Source of the DNA: Sphingomonadaceae bacterium
GTDB lineage: Bacteria > Pseudomonadota > Alphaproteobacteria > Sphingomonadales > Sphingomonadaceae
Direction: 5' to 3'
Assembly: GCA_024236155.1 (NCBI GenBank)
Contig: JACKLA010000001.1
Coordinates: 682,001 to 746,000, forward strand
Length of the DNA: 64,000 nt
Part shown: one piece after another, positions 1 to 8,631 of the stretch
Layout: each line of letters begins with the position of its first letter
How positions within the stretch are numbered: the first letter of the stretch is position 1
Translations under genes and position numbers: made by a program
Notes under the pieces: generated by a model
Seen by the model: only the letters and a program-made list of their open reading frames with translations
Database searches by the model: none
What the model was told of the DNA's origin: nothing

Positions 1-1251
1 AGCCTCGAACAGGCGCTGATCCCGCGCCTGTTTGGCCTTGTCGAAGTGCGGTTCGAAACCGGTGCTGGCGGCAAGGACGAATTGAAGCTCGCTTTCCTCA
101 GGGAATCCGAGGGCGAGGCGCTACGCGAACTGGTCCGTGCGCAGAAGGATGGGGCGGGAATTGCCGTTCCTGAAGCGAGCGGGGCAGGAGAAGCCAGTGG
201 CGATGGTGTCGCAACCCTCGAAGCCGCGTCGGAAGTGCTGTTCGCCATGCCGCCGAAGCGCCTTGTGACTTTCGGCCTGTTCGAATTCTCGCTTGCGGTT
301 TTTGCGGTGCTGGCGGGCCTCGCGCAATATGCGGACACTTTCGCCGGTATCGAGTTGTGGGATCCGGACCTGTGGATGGAGTGGCTCGCCGGTCCGGGCG
401 ACTGGATCGCGCATCTTGGCCCCATGGCGCAGGTCATCAGTGCGATTGCCGGGCTGGTGACGCTTTTCGTGGTCGGTTCCGTAACCGGGCTCGTGCGGAC
501 GGTGCTGCGCGACTGGGGTTTCGTGCTTGAGCGGACGGCCAAGGGCTTCCGTCGCCGCCGCGGCCTGCTTACCCGCACCGACGTCGTCATGCCCGCGCAC
601 CGGGTACAGGCGCTGGAGATCGGCACACGGATGATCCGGCGCCGGTTCGGTTGGCATGGCCTCAAATTCGTCAGCCTGGCGCAGGATGCGGGCGGGGCGA
701 GCCACGATGTGGCGCCATTCGCAAAGCTGGGCGAACTGGCACCCATCGTGACGGCCGCCGGTTTCGCCATGCCGCCTGACGACCTCGACTGGCAGCGCAG
801 CAGCAAGTCCTATCGCAATGCCGGGATGTGGATCGATGCGATCATCCCGTCACTTCTCGGCCTGGTACTGCTCGGGATTGCCCTGCTGACTGACAGCGAC
901 ACTTTGGGCGGGCGCTGGTGGGTCGCGCTGATCCCGTTCGCGATTGGCATGTTCCTCGCGCTGCGGCAGTTTTTCCTGTGGCGCTACGCACGCAATGCCA
1001 TCGATGACCGGCAACTATATCGCCGTTCGGGCTGGCTGGCACCTTCCACCGCCATTGCCAATCGCGTGAAGTTGCAATCGGTCGAAATCGCTCAGGGGCC
1101 GCTCGCCCGCTTGCGCGGTTATGCCACGCTGCATCTCGGCCTTGCCGGGGGAAGCTTTGTCATTGCGGGCTTGCCGCTCGATCGCGCGCAGCAATTGCGC
1201 GCCGCGATTCTCGATAGCATTTCAGCGACCGATTTTTCCGAACTGACCTGA
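1..1251 (+). CDS. PH-domain (bPH2/DUF304, YdbT-type) membrane protein, 5' end outside window
   Basis: The reading frame is open from base 1, so the N-terminus lies upstream; the GTG at 46 is probably internal. The visible 416 or so residues contain hydrophobic pairs (near residues 75-95 and 125-145, and again near 265-310 counting from base 46), each followed by a basic stretch of the kind GFVLERTAKGFRRRRGLLTR and a second related copy (LYRRSGWLAP). This alternation of membrane pairs and bacterial PH domains is typical of YdbT/DUF304 proteins, usually encoded just after a smaller YdbS-like partner. Their role is poorly known; envelope or secretion-stress functions are proposed for Gram-positive members. 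The gene ends 4 bp before a convergent gene. Family assignment is good, function unknown. Confidence 0.8.
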   Translation, partial: SLEQALIPRLFGLVEVRFETGAGGKDELKLAFLRESEGEALRELVRAQKDGAGIAVPEASGAGEASGDGVATLEAASEVLFAMPPKRLVTFGLFEFSLAVFAVLAGLAQYADTFAGIELWDPDLWMEWLAGPGDWIAHLGPMAQVISAIAGLVTLFVVGSVTGLVRTVLRDWGFVLERTAKGFRRRRGLLTRTDVVMPAHRVQALEIGTRMIRRRFGWHGLKFVSLAQDAGGASHDVAPFAKLGELAPIVTAAGFAMPPDDLDWQRSSKSYRNAGMWIDAIIPSLLGLVLLGIALLTDSDTLGGRWWVALIPFAIGMFLALRQFFLWRYARNAIDDRQLYRRSGWLAPSTAIANRVKLQSVEIAQGPLARLRGYATLHLGLAGGSFVIAGLPLDRAQQLRAAILDSISATDFSELT

Positions 1252-1255
1252 TTGT

Positions 1256-1549
1256 TCAGGCGCGCAGATCCGCCCAATCGGGATTCTCGTCGAACTTCTT
1301 TTCGACGTACCAGCATTGCGGGACGATCCTGAAGCCTTGTGCGCGGGCATCGGAAACCAGCGCATCGACCAGAAGTGCTGCAATGCCGCGCCCGCCTATC
1401 GCCCTGGGCACGATCGTATGCGTGGCGACCCTCATATCGTCGCCATGCGGCTCCCAGTCGAGATGCCCGGTGTGTTCGCTACCTGCGATTTCGGCGATAT
1501 AGCGCCCGCCTTTGCCGCGCTGCCGGTGGGTGATCGTCACATCGGTCAA
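1256..1549 (-). CDS. Small GNAT-fold N-acetyltransferase (YjdJ/Acetyltransf_CG type)
   Basis: A 97-residue protein if translation starts at the TTG at 1549, which has an AGGAG ribosome site six bases upstream. A longer frame reaching 1648 would overlap the next gene's start and adds an unrelated N-terminus, so it was not used. The sequence shows the minimal acetyl-CoA binding layout of this family: a beta hairpin with an HTGHLDW-like stretch, a strand ending in THTIVP, then the R-x-x-G-x-A/G loop (RAIGGRGIAALLV) and a C-terminal segment with a C-W-Y-V motif. These short GNATs are single-domain enzymes with unknown substrates. It converges on the PH-domain gene with only 4 bp between stops. 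Confidence 0.78.
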   Translation of the reverse strand: MTDVTITHRQRGKGGRYIAEIAGSEHTGHLDWEPHGDDMRVATHTIVPRAIGGRGIAALLVDALVSDARAQGFRIVPQCWYVEKKFDENPDWADLRA

Positions 1550-1597
1550 ACTGTTTCTCCTGCTTGCCAACATCGCGCGCTGCGCTAGGGGCGTTGG

Positions 1598-2608
1598 GTG
1601 ACAATGAAAGCACGCCAGTTCCTTTCCGACAATGCCGCAGCGGTGCATCCGCGCGTCTGGGAAGCCATGCGCGCTGCCGACGAGGCCGACGCACCCTATG
1701 AGGGCGATGCCTTGTCACAGGAGCTGGGCGCGCGCTTCTCCGACCTGTTCGGGCGCGAATGTGCGGCACTGTGGGTTGCGACCGGCACGGCGGCCAATTG
1801 CCTTGCGCTGGCAACATTGTGCGAACCTCATGGCGGGGTCGTCTGCCATCGCGAGGCGCATATCGAGGTCGACGAGGCGGGCGCTCCCGGCTTCTACCTC
1901 CATGGGGCGAAGCTAATGCTGGCCGAGGGCGAGGGTGCAAAGCTGACCCCCGAAGCGATTCGCGCGGTGATCGATCCGATTCGCGATGATGTCCACCAGA
2001 TCCAGCCGCATGCCATCTCGATCACCCAGGCGAGCGAGTACGGGCGCTGCTATCGGCCCGATGAACTTGCCGCCATCGGTGAACTGGCCAAGGCGCACGG
2101 GCTTGGCCTGCATGTCGATGGCGCGCGGTTTGGCAATGCCGTCGCCTTTCTCGGCTGTTCACCCGCCGAAGCGGTCGGCCAGGCGCAGGCGCTCAGCTTC
2201 GGTTTCGTCAAGAATGGCGGGATGAGCGCGGAAGCGATCGTCTTTTTCGATCCCGAGCTGGCGCATGTCGCGTGTTATCGCCGCAAGCGGGCCGGACATC
2301 TCCAGAGCAAGGGTCGCTATCTCGCGGCGCAGGTGCTGGCGATGCTTGAGGATGACCTCTGGCTCGCCAACGCGCGCGCGGCCAATGCAGCCGCCGCCGA
2401 AATCGCATCGTCTTGCGGCGACCGGCTGATGCATCCGGTAGAAGCCAACGAGCTGTTTGTGCGTTGTTCCGCAGGTGAGCGTGAGGCGCTGCGCGCGCAG
2501 GGCTTCGGCTTCTACGACTGGGGTAGTGACGCCGCACGCTTCGTTACCGCCTGGAACAGCGATCCCGATGCCGCGATTGCGCTTGCCAAAGCGATTGGCA
2601 GTTTGTGA
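1598..2608 (+). CDS. Threonine aldolase family PLP enzyme (beta-eliminating lyase)
   Basis: 336 residues, the normal length for low-specificity threonine aldolases, which cleave threonine or allo-threonine to glycine and acetaldehyde with pyridoxal phosphate. The N-terminal FLSDNAA stretch, the glycine/threonine-rich WVATGTAAN segment that binds cofactor phosphate, the aspartate in HVDGARFGNA and the lysine in FGFVKNGG, the expected Schiff-base residue, are all present. The start is taken as GTG 1598 because AGGGG lies six bases upstream; an ATG at 1604 is also possible. The last four bases overlap the GTG of the next gene, so the two are probably translated together. Substrate specificity cannot be read from sequence. 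Confidence 0.87.
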   Translation: MTMKARQFLSDNAAAVHPRVWEAMRAADEADAPYEGDALSQELGARFSDLFGRECAALWVATGTAANCLALATLCEPHGGVVCHREAHIEVDEAGAPGFYLHGAKLMLAEGEGAKLTPEAIRAVIDPIRDDVHQIQPHAISITQASEYGRCYRPDELAAIGELAKAHGLGLHVDGARFGNAVAFLGCSPAEAVGQAQALSFGFVKNGGMSAEAIVFFDPELAHVACYRRKRAGHLQSKGRYLAAQVLAMLEDDLWLANARAANAAAAEIASSCGDRLMHPVEANELFVRCSAGEREALRAQGFGFYDWGSDAARFVTAWNSDPDAAIALAKAIGSL

Positions 2609-3537
2609 CCGCGCCCGATTCCGGCGCGAACCCGCACGAGCTGCTCCGCCCTCGCATCGCCGTTCCGTTCCTGCTGGTTGCGCTCATCTGGGGTTCGACC
2701 TGGTTCGTCATCACCACCCAGATCGCCGAAGTCCCGGTTTTGTGGTCTGTCACCTGGCGTTTCGCGCTCGCAACACCTGCGATGTTCATCCTTGCCATGC
2801 TGTTGCGCCATCCGCTCGCCATGCCGCGTGCCGCGCATGGCCTCGCACTGGCGATGGGGCTGTTCCAGTTCTGCGGCAATTACATGTTCGTCTATTGGGC
2901 GGAACTGCACCTGACCTCGGGCATAGTCGCGCTGCTGATCGGTCTGATGCTCGTACCCAATGCGATCCTTGGGCGAATCCTGTTGGGCGAGCCGATCACG
3001 GCGCGTTTCTTTACCGGCAGCCTCGTCGCACTTTGCGGGATCGGCATGCTGCTGCTCAACGAGGCGCAGCTTGCTCCGCTTGACGGCAACGTCCCGCTTG
3101 GCGCCGGGCTTGCGCTGGTGGCCATGCTTGCTGCGTCGATCGCCAATGTGATCCAGGCGGGCAAGACGGGCAAGCTTGTGCCGCTACCCAGCCTGCTTGC
3201 CTGGGCAATGCTTTATGGCGCGCTGATCGATGCAGGACTGGCATTGGCAATTGAAGGCAGGCCGGTTTTTCCCGCATCGCAGGCTTACTGGTTCGGGACT
3301 GCTTGGCTTGCGGTGGTCGGATCGGTGGTCACCTTCCCGATCTATTACGATCTCGTGCGCAAGCTCGGGGCGGGCCGCGCGGCCTATAACGGCGTGCTGG
3401 TGGTGGTGATCGCGATGGTGATCTCGACGCTGTTCGAAGGATACCGCTGGACCGCGTTGTCTGCCGGAGGAGCCGTGCTGGCGATGGCGGGGCTGATTAT
3501 CGCACTTCGCGCCCGACAGGTCGCCCGCGAGGGCTAG
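2605..3537 (+). CDS. DMT-superfamily transporter (two EamA domains)
   Basis: A 310-residue inner-membrane protein with about ten hydrophobic segments arranged as two EamA repeats (roughly residues 17-145 and 155-300). The opening LIWGSTWFV motif is the usual first-helix signature of drug/metabolite exporters. Such proteins typically export small metabolites or amino acids; the substrate here is unknown, though the coupling to a threonine-aldolase-like gene could suggest an amino-acid link. The start is GTG at 2605, overlapping the previous stop as GTGA. The stop shares the palindrome CTAG with the stop of the convergent SDR gene, a 4-bp overlap. Confidence 0.87.
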   Translation: MTAPDSGANPHELLRPRIAVPFLLVALIWGSTWFVITTQIAEVPVLWSVTWRFALATPAMFILAMLLRHPLAMPRAAHGLALAMGLFQFCGNYMFVYWAELHLTSGIVALLIGLMLVPNAILGRILLGEPITARFFTGSLVALCGIGMLLLNEAQLAPLDGNVPLGAGLALVAMLAASIANVIQAGKTGKLVPLPSLLAWAMLYGALIDAGLALAIEGRPVFPASQAYWFGTAWLAVVGSVVTFPIYYDLVRKLGAGRAAYNGVLVVVIAMVISTLFEGYRWTALSAGGAVLAMAGLIIALRARQVAREG

Positions 3538-4310
3538 AGAAGACCGCGCAATCCTTCGCGGTAGGTCGCGTATTCCGGCCGCCAGCCGAGCACTCGCTTG
3601 GCCTTGCCGTTCGCAACGCGGCGATTTTCCGCATAGAAAGCGTGTGCCGCCGGTGGCAATTCGGCTTCCTCCAGTGTTTGCATCGGCGGCGGTCTGACGC
3701 CGAGCAAGCGGCAAGCCTCCTCGACTACGGCACTGTTGCTCGCGGGCAGATCATCGCCGAGATTGTAGGCTCCGGGTGGCGCATTCCTGTCGATCGCCGC
3801 CAGCACGCCAGAGGCGATATCCTCGACATGAATACGGCTGAACACCTGCCCCGGCATATCGATCCGCCTTGCCTTGCCCTCTCGCACCCGATCGAGTGCG
3901 GATCGCCCCGGCCCATAAATACCTGGCAGACGAAAGACTCTTGCCCCCAGCCCGATCCAGCGCGCATCACATTCAGTCCTGGCAGTGCGGCGGCCCGTTC
4001 CGGTGGGTGTGTTCTCATCGACCCACGCCCCCTCTGCATCGCCGTAGACGCCGGTCGAAGAGAGATAGCCAATCCAGCCCTGTTTCAACGCATCGCCATG
4101 ACGGTCCAACACCGGATCGCCAATATCTGCAGGAGGGACAGATGACAGGACGTGGCTGGCCTGTGCAAGCGCGGCCCGGACTGCTTTTTCATCCGCGAAA
4201 TCGATATTGCCTGCGCTGCCCGTCGCATCGACTTGCCAGCCGCTTGCCTTCAGCGCATCGGCAATCCTGCCCGCCGTATAACCCAGCCCGAAAATGAACA
4301 TCCTTGCCAT
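3534..4310 (-). CDS. Atypical SDR / NAD-dependent epimerase-like protein (YeeZ type)
   Basis: A 258-residue Rossmann-fold protein. The start ATG at 4310 places the nucleotide-binding strand-loop (MFIFGLGYTAGRIA) at the N-terminus as in relatives; a longer frame would run into the neighbouring pepN leader. SSTGVYG corresponds to the usual serine/tyrosine region, and FRLPGIYGPGRS and FSRIHVEDIA are typical of extended SDR epimerases. The YxxxK lysine is not evident, so a classical oxidoreductase reaction is uncertain. Homologues are annotated as nucleoside-diphosphate-sugar epimerases without a proven reaction. It is divergent from pepN with about 50 bp between starts, so both promoters must lie in or near that gap. 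Confidence 0.75.
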   Translation of the reverse strand: MARMFIFGLGYTAGRIADALKASGWQVDATGSAGNIDFADEKAVRAALAQASHVLSSVPPADIGDPVLDRHGDALKQGWIGYLSSTGVYGDAEGAWVDENTPTGTGRRTARTECDARWIGLGARVFRLPGIYGPGRSALDRVREGKARRIDMPGQVFSRIHVEDIASGVLAAIDRNAPPGAYNLGDDLPASNSAVVEEACRLLGVRPPPMQTLEEAELPPAAHAFYAENRRVANGKAKRVLGWRPEYATYREGLRGLL

Positions 4311-4362
4311 CGCCGCGTTGTAGCGGTTGGAGAGCCGCAGGAAAGAGAGTAACGCCCCGCCC

Positions 4363-7017
4363 ATGGATATCGCCCGCAACCCCGCCGTCCCGAGTGAAAA
4401 CACCCAGCTGGCCGATGCGCCGCCCGAACCGAAACAGCCGCCGCTGATCCTGCGCGAAGATTACAGGCCGTTCGGCTGGCTGGTGCCGCAGATTGCGATG
4501 GATTTCTCGCTCGGCATCGACCGCACACGGGTCGTCACGACCCTTGCCGTGGCGCGCAACGCGCAGGCGGACCGGGCCGATGCCATTCGTCTCAACGGCG
4601 ACGGGCTGCGCGCACTCTCGGTCAGGCTCGACGGTCAGCCGAATGACGGCTGGGCAATGGATGGCGACGACCTGGTCCTGCCGCTACCCGGCGAAGCGCA
4701 TGAGATCGAGATCATCACCGAAATCGATCCCTCGGCCAATTCGCAGTTGATGGGCCTTTATGCCTCGGGCGGGATGCTGTGCACCCAGTGCGAGGCTGAG
4801 GGCTTCCGCCGCATAAGCTTCTTCCCCGACCGCCCCGATGTGCTTTCCACCTATTCGGTGCGTATGAGCGGACCCAAGGTGCAATTCCCGATCCTGCTGT
4901 GCAACGGCAACAAGGTTGCCGAAGGGGAGGGTGACGATGGCACCCACTGGGCCGAGTGGCACGACCCATGGCCCAAGCCGAGTTACCTCTTTGCACTGGT
5001 TGCGGGCGATCTTGTCGCCAATAGCGGGACCTTTACCACCATGTCCGGCCGCGAGGTCCAACTGAATGTCTGGGTCCGCGACGAAGACCTGCCGCGCACC
5101 GACCACGCGCTCGAATCGCTGAAAAAGAGCATGAAATGGGACGAAGAGGTGTTCGGCCGCGAATACGATCTCGACCTGTTCAACATCGTGGCCGTCAGCG
5201 ATTTCAACATGGGGGCGATGGAGAACAAGGGCCTCAACGTCTTCAACACGAAGTATGTCCTTGCTGATCCCGACACTGCGACAGACGCCGATTTCGACGC
5301 TATCGAAGGCGTCATTGCGCATGAGTATTTCCACAACTGGTCGGGCAACCGGATCACCTGCCGCGACTGGTTCCAGCTGAGCCTGAAAGAAGGCTTCACC
5401 GTGCTGCGCGACCAGCTTTTCAGCCAGGACATGCAGGGCGAAGCGGTGAAACGGATCGAGGATGTGCGGGTGCTGCGTTCGGCACAGTTCCCGGAAGACA
5501 GCGGCCCGTTGGCGCATCCGATCCGGCCCGACAGTTTCCGCGAAATCTCCAATTTCTATACTGCCACCGTTTACAACAAGGGCGCCGAAGTCATCCGCAT
5601 GATGCGGACGATGGCGGGTGAAGAGCGGTTCCGCGCCGGGACCGATCTCTATTTCGATCGCCACGATGGCGAAGCGGCGACCTGCGAAGATTTCATCCGG
5701 GCAATGGAGGAGGGCGCCGGGCTCGACCTGACGCAATTCCGCCTGTGGTATTCGCAGGCGGGGACGCCCAAGGTCGAGGTTGCGCTGGACCATGGCGGCA
5801 ACACCGCAACCCTTACTCTGAAGCAAACGGTGCCGCCCACGCCCGGCCAGCCGGACAAGCAGCCGATGCCGATCCCGCTGCGCATTGCCCTGTTCGACCG
5901 GGCGAGCGGCGAGCATGCGGGCGAGCAGCTGGTCGTTCTGGACGAGGCCGAGAAGACCCTTGCTTTCGAGGGTTTCGACAAGCCGCCAATCCTCTCGATC
6001 AATCGCGGCTTTTCGGCCCCGGTCACGATCGAGCGATCACTGCCGCATGAGGATCTGGTTTTCCTTGCGGCGAAAGACGATGACAGCTTCGCGCGCTACG
6101 AGGCGATGCAGGAACTGCTTGTCTCGCATATCGTCGCGGCGGCGGGCGGCGGGCTGGACGACGATGCGCGCCAGACGGGCCGTGAGGCGATCCGGCGCGC
6201 ATTGGCCGCGATCCTTGCGGACGAGGCGATCGACGATTCGATGCGCGGCGAGCTCGTGATGCTGCCGAGCCAGACATACCTTGCCGAGCAGATGCTGGTC
6301 GCCGATCCGGGCCGCATCCATGCCGAGCGCGAAGGTTTGAAGGCATGGCTGGGGCGCGAACTGGAAAGCGAATTCGTCGCCCTGCACGAGCGGGTAAGCG
6401 AGGTACCCTACAGTCTCGACCAGGCCGCGCGCGGTGCGCGCAAGGTCAAGACGCAGGCGCTGGTCTATCTTGCGGCGGGCAATCCCGATCTCGCATCGGA
6501 TATGGCCAGGGCCCAGTATGAAGCAGCGGACAACATGACCGACCGGCAGGGTGCGCTGATGGTGCTGACCGGGCTGGGCACCGCAGCGCGGACCGACAAG
6601 CTGATCGACTTCTATCGTCGCTACAAGGGGAACGACCTTGTGATCGACAAGTGGTTCACCCTGCAGGCGATCTCGCTCCACCCCCATGCGCTGGAGCATG
6701 TGAAGGCGCTGGCGGAGCATCCGGACTTCACGCTGCGCAACCCCAACCGGGTGCGTTCGCTCTATATGGCCTTTGCGGGCAATCCGCATGCCTTCCATGT
6801 CGAAACCGGCGAAGGCTACCGGATGATCGCCGACCTGATTCTCGCGCTCGATCCGATCAATGCGCAGACGGCGGCGCGATTCGTTCCCTCGCTCGGCCGC
6901 TGGCGGCGGATCGAGCCGGTCCGGGCGGCACTGATGCGGCAGGAGCTGGAGCGGATCGTGGCGGCACCCAACCTGTCGCGCGACACTTATGAGCAGGTGA
7001 CCCGCTCCCTTGGCTGA
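4363..7017 (+). CDS. pepN: Aminopeptidase N, M1 zinc metallopeptidase
   Basis: 884 residues from ATG 4363, the length expected for proteobacterial PepN. It removes N-terminal residues from peptides in the cytoplasm. The substrate-recognition motif GAMEN lies near residue 285 and the zinc site HEYFHNW near 320, with the third ligand glutamate in the following SLKEGFTVLRDQ helix. The N-terminal beta domain (about 50-230), thermolysin-like catalytic domain (230-480), a small beta domain and a C-terminal helical bowl (550-884) can be followed along the sequence. An in-frame TTG at 4327 would add 12 residues but is less likely. The stop lies inside the first codons of pgeF (8-bp overlap), suggesting co-translation. 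Confidence 0.95.
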   Translation: MDIARNPAVPSENTQLADAPPEPKQPPLILREDYRPFGWLVPQIAMDFSLGIDRTRVVTTLAVARNAQADRADAIRLNGDGLRALSVRLDGQPNDGWAMDGDDLVLPLPGEAHEIEIITEIDPSANSQLMGLYASGGMLCTQCEAEGFRRISFFPDRPDVLSTYSVRMSGPKVQFPILLCNGNKVAEGEGDDGTHWAEWHDPWPKPSYLFALVAGDLVANSGTFTTMSGREVQLNVWVRDEDLPRTDHALESLKKSMKWDEEVFGREYDLDLFNIVAVSDFNMGAMENKGLNVFNTKYVLADPDTATDADFDAIEGVIAHEYFHNWSGNRITCRDWFQLSLKEGFTVLRDQLFSQDMQGEAVKRIEDVRVLRSAQFPEDSGPLAHPIRPDSFREISNFYTATVYNKGAEVIRMMRTMAGEERFRAGTDLYFDRHDGEAATCEDFIRAMEEGAGLDLTQFRLWYSQAGTPKVEVALDHGGNTATLTLKQTVPPTPGQPDKQPMPIPLRIALFDRASGEHAGEQLVVLDEAEKTLAFEGFDKPPILSINRGFSAPVTIERSLPHEDLVFLAAKDDDSFARYEAMQELLVSHIVAAAGGGLDDDARQTGREAIRRALAAILADEAIDDSMRGELVMLPSQTYLAEQMLVADPGRIHAEREGLKAWLGRELESEFVALHERVSEVPYSLDQAARGARKVKTQALVYLAAGNPDLASDMARAQYEAADNMTDRQGALMVLTGLGTAARTDKLIDFYRRYKGNDLVIDKWFTLQAISLHPHALEHVKALAEHPDFTLRNPNRVRSLYMAFAGNPHAFHVETGEGYRMIADLILALDPINAQTAARFVPSLGRWRRIEPVRAALMRQELERIVAAPNLSRDTYEQVTRSLG

Positions 7018-7783
7018 GGCGGTTGTCGTCGACGTCCTGCGCGGCATCCCCCATGGGTTCATGACGAAATGGGGTGGTGTGTCGCAAGGCGAGGTCGCCG
7101 GGCTGCAATGCGGCTTCGGTGCGGGTGACGATGATTCGCATGTCCGCGAGAATCGCCGGATAGCCAGTGATATGGTTCTGCCGGGTGCGACGCTCGTCAC
7201 GCCCTACCAGGTGCACTCCGCCAAGGCGGCCATCGTAACCGAACCATGGGCGTGGGAAGACCGGCCACAGGTCGATGCGGTGGTAACCGATCGCCCCGGC
7301 CTGTTGCTGGGCATAGTGACGGCGGACTGTGCCCCTGTCCTGCTTGCCGATCGGGACGCAGGCATTGTCGCTGCCGCGCATGCCGGATGGCGCGGTGCGC
7401 ATGGCGGGGTGATCGAGGCGACGGTCGAAGCGATGGTTTCGCTCGGTGCGCAGCCATCGAGGATCGCTGCCGCTATTGGCCCCTGCATCGCGCAGGAAAG
7501 CTATGAGGTCGGCGACAGCTTTCGAGAGAATTTCCCCTTGGACGCCGATGCCGGATTCTTCGAACCCGGTCGCGAAGGTCACTGGCAGTTCGATCTGGAG
7601 GGGTATGTCGCGAAGCGGTTGCGCGGCGCAGGCGTTCCTCTCCCGCATGCTGTCAGCCAGGACACCTATAGCGCGAGGCGAGAGGATGACGGGGCGTTCG
7701 AATACTACTCCTATCGCCGCGCCACCCACCGTCACGAAGCCAATTACGGGCGGCAGATCAGCCTTATCGGACTGCCCGGATAA
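7010..7783 (+). CDS. pgeF: Peptidoglycan editing factor PgeF (YlmD/YfiH, DUF152 family)
   Basis: 257 residues from a TTG overlapping the end of pepN. The family acts in the cytoplasm on mis-synthesised UDP-MurNAc precursors; older names are laccase domain protein or polyphenol oxidase. The conserved zinc/cysteine signatures are visible: a histidine in PYQVHSAK, TADCAPVLL, and HAGWRGAHGG near residues 123-132, followed by IGPCIAQESYEVG. The C-terminus carries the usual RREDD and YSYRR strings. Location just after pepN with translational overlap suggests one transcript. The assignment rests on strong motif matches. Confidence 0.92.
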   Translation: MAEAVVVDVLRGIPHGFMTKWGGVSQGEVAGLQCGFGAGDDDSHVRENRRIASDMVLPGATLVTPYQVHSAKAAIVTEPWAWEDRPQVDAVVTDRPGLLLGIVTADCAPVLLADRDAGIVAAAHAGWRGAHGGVIEATVEAMVSLGAQPSRIAAAIGPCIAQESYEVGDSFRENFPLDADAGFFEPGREGHWQFDLEGYVAKRLRGAGVPLPHAVSQDTYSARREDDGAFEYYSYRRATHRHEANYGRQISLIGLPG

Positions 7784-8033
7784 GCCACCAGTCGAAGCCG
7801 CCCCCGACCCATTGCGTATGAGTGCACAGCTCGTGCCAAAAAGGCAGTTGGCACATGGGGCTTTCCCGTCTATCAGCGCGCGCAAACCGGCATCGAAAAG
7901 CCGAGCAGGGGCGTTTCCGCGCGTGGAAGCGATTGATCACGACATCATGTGATCCCGGGGCTTGTCGAGACCGGCGGAACGAAACCTATCCCGCGCAATC
8001 GTGCGGGTTTGCTGTTAGGCTAAGGCAGGATCG
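7784..8033. other. Intergenic leader upstream of the bc1 operon, with an inverted repeat
   Basis: No credible gene. The stretch should hold the petABC promoter. It contains a perfect 7-bp inverted repeat, GTGCCAA at 7833-7839 and TTGGCAC at 7848-7854, separated by 8 bases. There is no T-tract, so it reads more as an operator-like dyad or a small RNA stem than as a terminator for pgeF. A plausible -35/-10 pair could not be chosen with confidence. Confidence 0.45.
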
Positions 8034-8615
8034 ATGGCTGACACGACTGGCACCGCGACACCCGACATGGTTGCGCCCGAAGGCGATGCAACCGGCGAAG
8101 GCGTTCGTCGCCGTGATTTCATCAATATTGCAGCGGTTAGTGCTGCCGGCGTTGGCGGGATCGCCGTCGTTTACCCGCTGATCAGCCAGATGGCGCCTTC
8201 GGCCGATGTGCTTGCCGAAAGCACCACCGAAGTCGACGTTTCGGCGATCGAGCCGGGCCAGGCTGTGAAGGCGGTATTCCGCAAGCAGCCGCTGTTCATC
8301 CGCCGCCTGACGCCGGATGAAATCAAGCAGGCGAACGATGTCGATGCCGGTTCGCTGCGCGATCCGCAGACGCTGAAGGAACGCACCAAGGAAGGGCATG
8401 AGGACATGCTCGTGACCATGGGCGTGTGTACCCACCTCGGCTGCGTGCCGCTGGGCGCGGCGGAAGGCGAAAACAAGGGCGAGTTCGGCGGATATTTCTG
8501 CCCGTGCCACGGTTCGCACTACGACACTGCCGGTCGTATCCGCAAAGGCCCGGCGCCGCTGAACCTCGAAGTTCCCGAATATGAATTCGCCGACACCGTG
8601 ATTCGCGTCGGTTAA
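8034..8615 (+). CDS. petA: Ubiquinol-cytochrome c reductase, Rieske iron-sulfur subunit
   Basis: 193 residues, typical of alphaproteobacterial Rieske proteins of complex III. Arginines 25-27 followed by DFINIAAVSAAGVGG form the twin-arginine signal anchor by which the folded protein is inserted and held in the inner membrane. The 2Fe-2S cluster ligands lie in CTHLGC (about residues 132-137) and CPCHGSHYD (about 156-164), each supplying one cysteine and one histidine plus the disulfide cysteines. The subunit moves electrons from ubiquinol to cytochrome c1 on the periplasmic side. It is the first gene of petABC and is separated from petB by 16 bp. Confidence 0.97.
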   Translation: MADTTGTATPDMVAPEGDATGEGVRRRDFINIAAVSAAGVGGIAVVYPLISQMAPSADVLAESTTEVDVSAIEPGQAVKAVFRKQPLFIRRLTPDEIKQANDVDAGSLRDPQTLKERTKEGHEDMLVTMGVCTHLGCVPLGAAEGENKGEFGGYFCPCHGSHYDTAGRIRKGPAPLNLEVPEYEFADTVIRVG

Positions 8616-8631
8616 GAGAAGAGATAAGATT

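Noticed and set aside
4684..5916. 410-codon minus-strand frame
   Set aside because: Antisense to the pepN catalytic region.
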